DNA of 6,196 bases. Origin: Betaproteobacteria bacterium (GTDB lineage Bacteria > Pseudomonadota > Gammaproteobacteria > Burkholderiales > SG8-39). Positions 5,626 to 6,196 of this stretch are shown here, in pieces. The number at the start of each line of letters is the position of its first letter. Within the stretch, counting starts at the first letter, position 1. The stretch covers positions 1-6,196 of the forward strand of contig JAOUGZ010000178.1 of NCBI GenBank assembly GCA_029865405.1, given 5' to 3'. Made by a program: the position numbers and the translations under genes. The notes under the pieces were generated by a model that was given only the letters and a program-made list of their open reading frames with translations, searched no databases and was not told where the DNA came from.

Positions 5626-6196
5626 ACAGCCGAGCTTGGCTTCCTTCGCCTTCACCAGCGCGGTGATGGTTTCGTTCACCGGCGCGGCGACGCCGACCTG
5701 CTTGCCGACCCTGGGGATGGAGCCGTTGATGACGTCGATCTCGGACTTCCTGCCCGCCATCAGGTCGAGGAGCACGGAGGGGCGCGAGTTGGGGATCTTG
5801 GCGCCGAAGTCGCGCACGTAGGCGACCGGGTCGCTGAAATCGAGCTTCACGCCCTTCTTCTTCGCCACCGCGTAGCCCTCGGACGCGCAGGCCGCCGAGA
5901 CCTTCGACATCTCCGGGTCGTCCAGCACCTGCTTGATCGTGTACTCCATGATTCCGCACGGCCCTGAGTAGGCACAGTTGCAGATCAGCTTCTCCCAGAT
6001 CAGCTGGTCGATGTCGTCGAACACCTTGACCTTGAAGCCGGCGCCGGCCCAGGTTTCCTCGACCTTCTTCAGGCGCGGCGTGATCGGCCCGCCGAACTCG
6101 CCAAGGCGCACCAGTTCCATGCCGTTGTGATGCGCGTGGCCCGGCGCCTTCATTGACGCGCCGAAGCCGCCTACGACGCCGACCAGCACGCGCTCG
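5620..6196 (-). CDS. Ketopantoate reductase (PanE/ApbA) family protein, C-terminal part
   Basis: The frame is open to the right edge of the window and ends at TAG (5622-5620), giving about 191 visible residues. The N-terminal NAD(P)-binding Rossmann half lies outside. The GTG at 6189 is an internal valine in the family motif VLVGVVGGFGASM, not a start. The C-terminal helical domain has the conserved Lys in LIWEKLICN (codon 5991-5989), the following Asn, and the Glu in GRKSEIDVINGSIPRVG, which match the E. coli PanE catalytic Lys176, Asn180 and Glu256. The position matching Asn184 is Ser (NCAYSGPC, codon 5967-5965), as I recall for a broad subfamily. 2-dehydropantoate 2-reductase activity (NADPH-dependent step to pantoate and coenzyme A) is the default annotation, but paralogues act on other 2-keto acids. 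It converges on the signalling operon and is probably unrelated to it. Its last Lys codon and stop (AAA TAG) lie in the right arm of the palindrome. Confidence 0.9.
   Translation of the reverse strand, partial: ERVLVGVVGGFGASMKAPGHAHHNGMELVRLGEFGGPITPRLKKVEETWAGAGFKVKVFDDIDQLIWEKLICNCAYSGPCGIMEYTIKQVLDDPEMSKVSAACASEGYAVAKKKGVKLDFSDPVAYVRDFGAKIPNSRPSVLLDLMAGRKSEIDVINGSIPRVGKQVGVAAPVNETITALVKAKEAKLGCK

Noticed and set aside
5620..6189. GTG at 6189 as the start of a short complete reductase-like gene
   Set aside because: The frame continues to the window edge, and the GTG lies in a conserved internal strand of the PanE family, so the N-terminal domain must lie beyond the window.

Overview
The window is high-GC DNA whose codons mostly end in G or C. 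Genes are packed with overlapping stop and start codons. It most resembles a betaproteobacterium, probably a soil or sediment Burkholderiales-like lineage. That assignment rests on the composition, on the orphan ABC-type substrate-binding proteins (PF04392-like, a family often found without a transporter in that class), and on the style of the response regulator-cyclase. It is an inference, because no marker gene is present.

Layout. (a) Positions 2-220 hold the 3' end of a small conserved hypothetical protein. (b) A gap of about 90 bases carries a good Shine-Dalgarno site and at best a weak promoter. (c) Positions 312-5557 hold five plus-strand genes in which every neighbouring pair overlaps by exactly 4 bases: two tandem periplasmic substrate-binding proteins, a membrane histidine kinase (periplasmic Cache-like sensor, HAMP, HisKA, HATPase), a single-domain DivK/CheY-like receiver, and a receiver-coiled coil-class III nucleotidyl cyclase protein. 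(d) Positions 5552-5625 hold a 74-base nested palindrome with perfect 21-base arms and an inner 8-base stem. (e) Positions 5620-6196 on the minus strand hold the C-terminal part of a ketopantoate reductase (PanE/ApbA) family protein, which runs off the right edge.

How the genes may work together. The five-gene block looks like one translationally coupled signalling operon. The binding proteins would capture a small molecule in the periplasm, the kinase would sense it directly or through them, and phosphate would pass to the stand-alone receiver and/or the receiver of the cyclase, setting a nucleotide-derived signal. The domain assignments are firm. The wiring and the ligand are inference. No ABC permease or ATPase gene is present, which favours a sensing role over a transport role.

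Main points of interest are the operon architecture, the altered purine-selecting residues of the cyclase (Arg and Ala where Lys and Asp/Thr are usual), the palindrome whose two tips supply the AAA-TAG ends of both convergent genes, and the codon use of the second binding protein, which is clearly less GC-biased than its neighbours.
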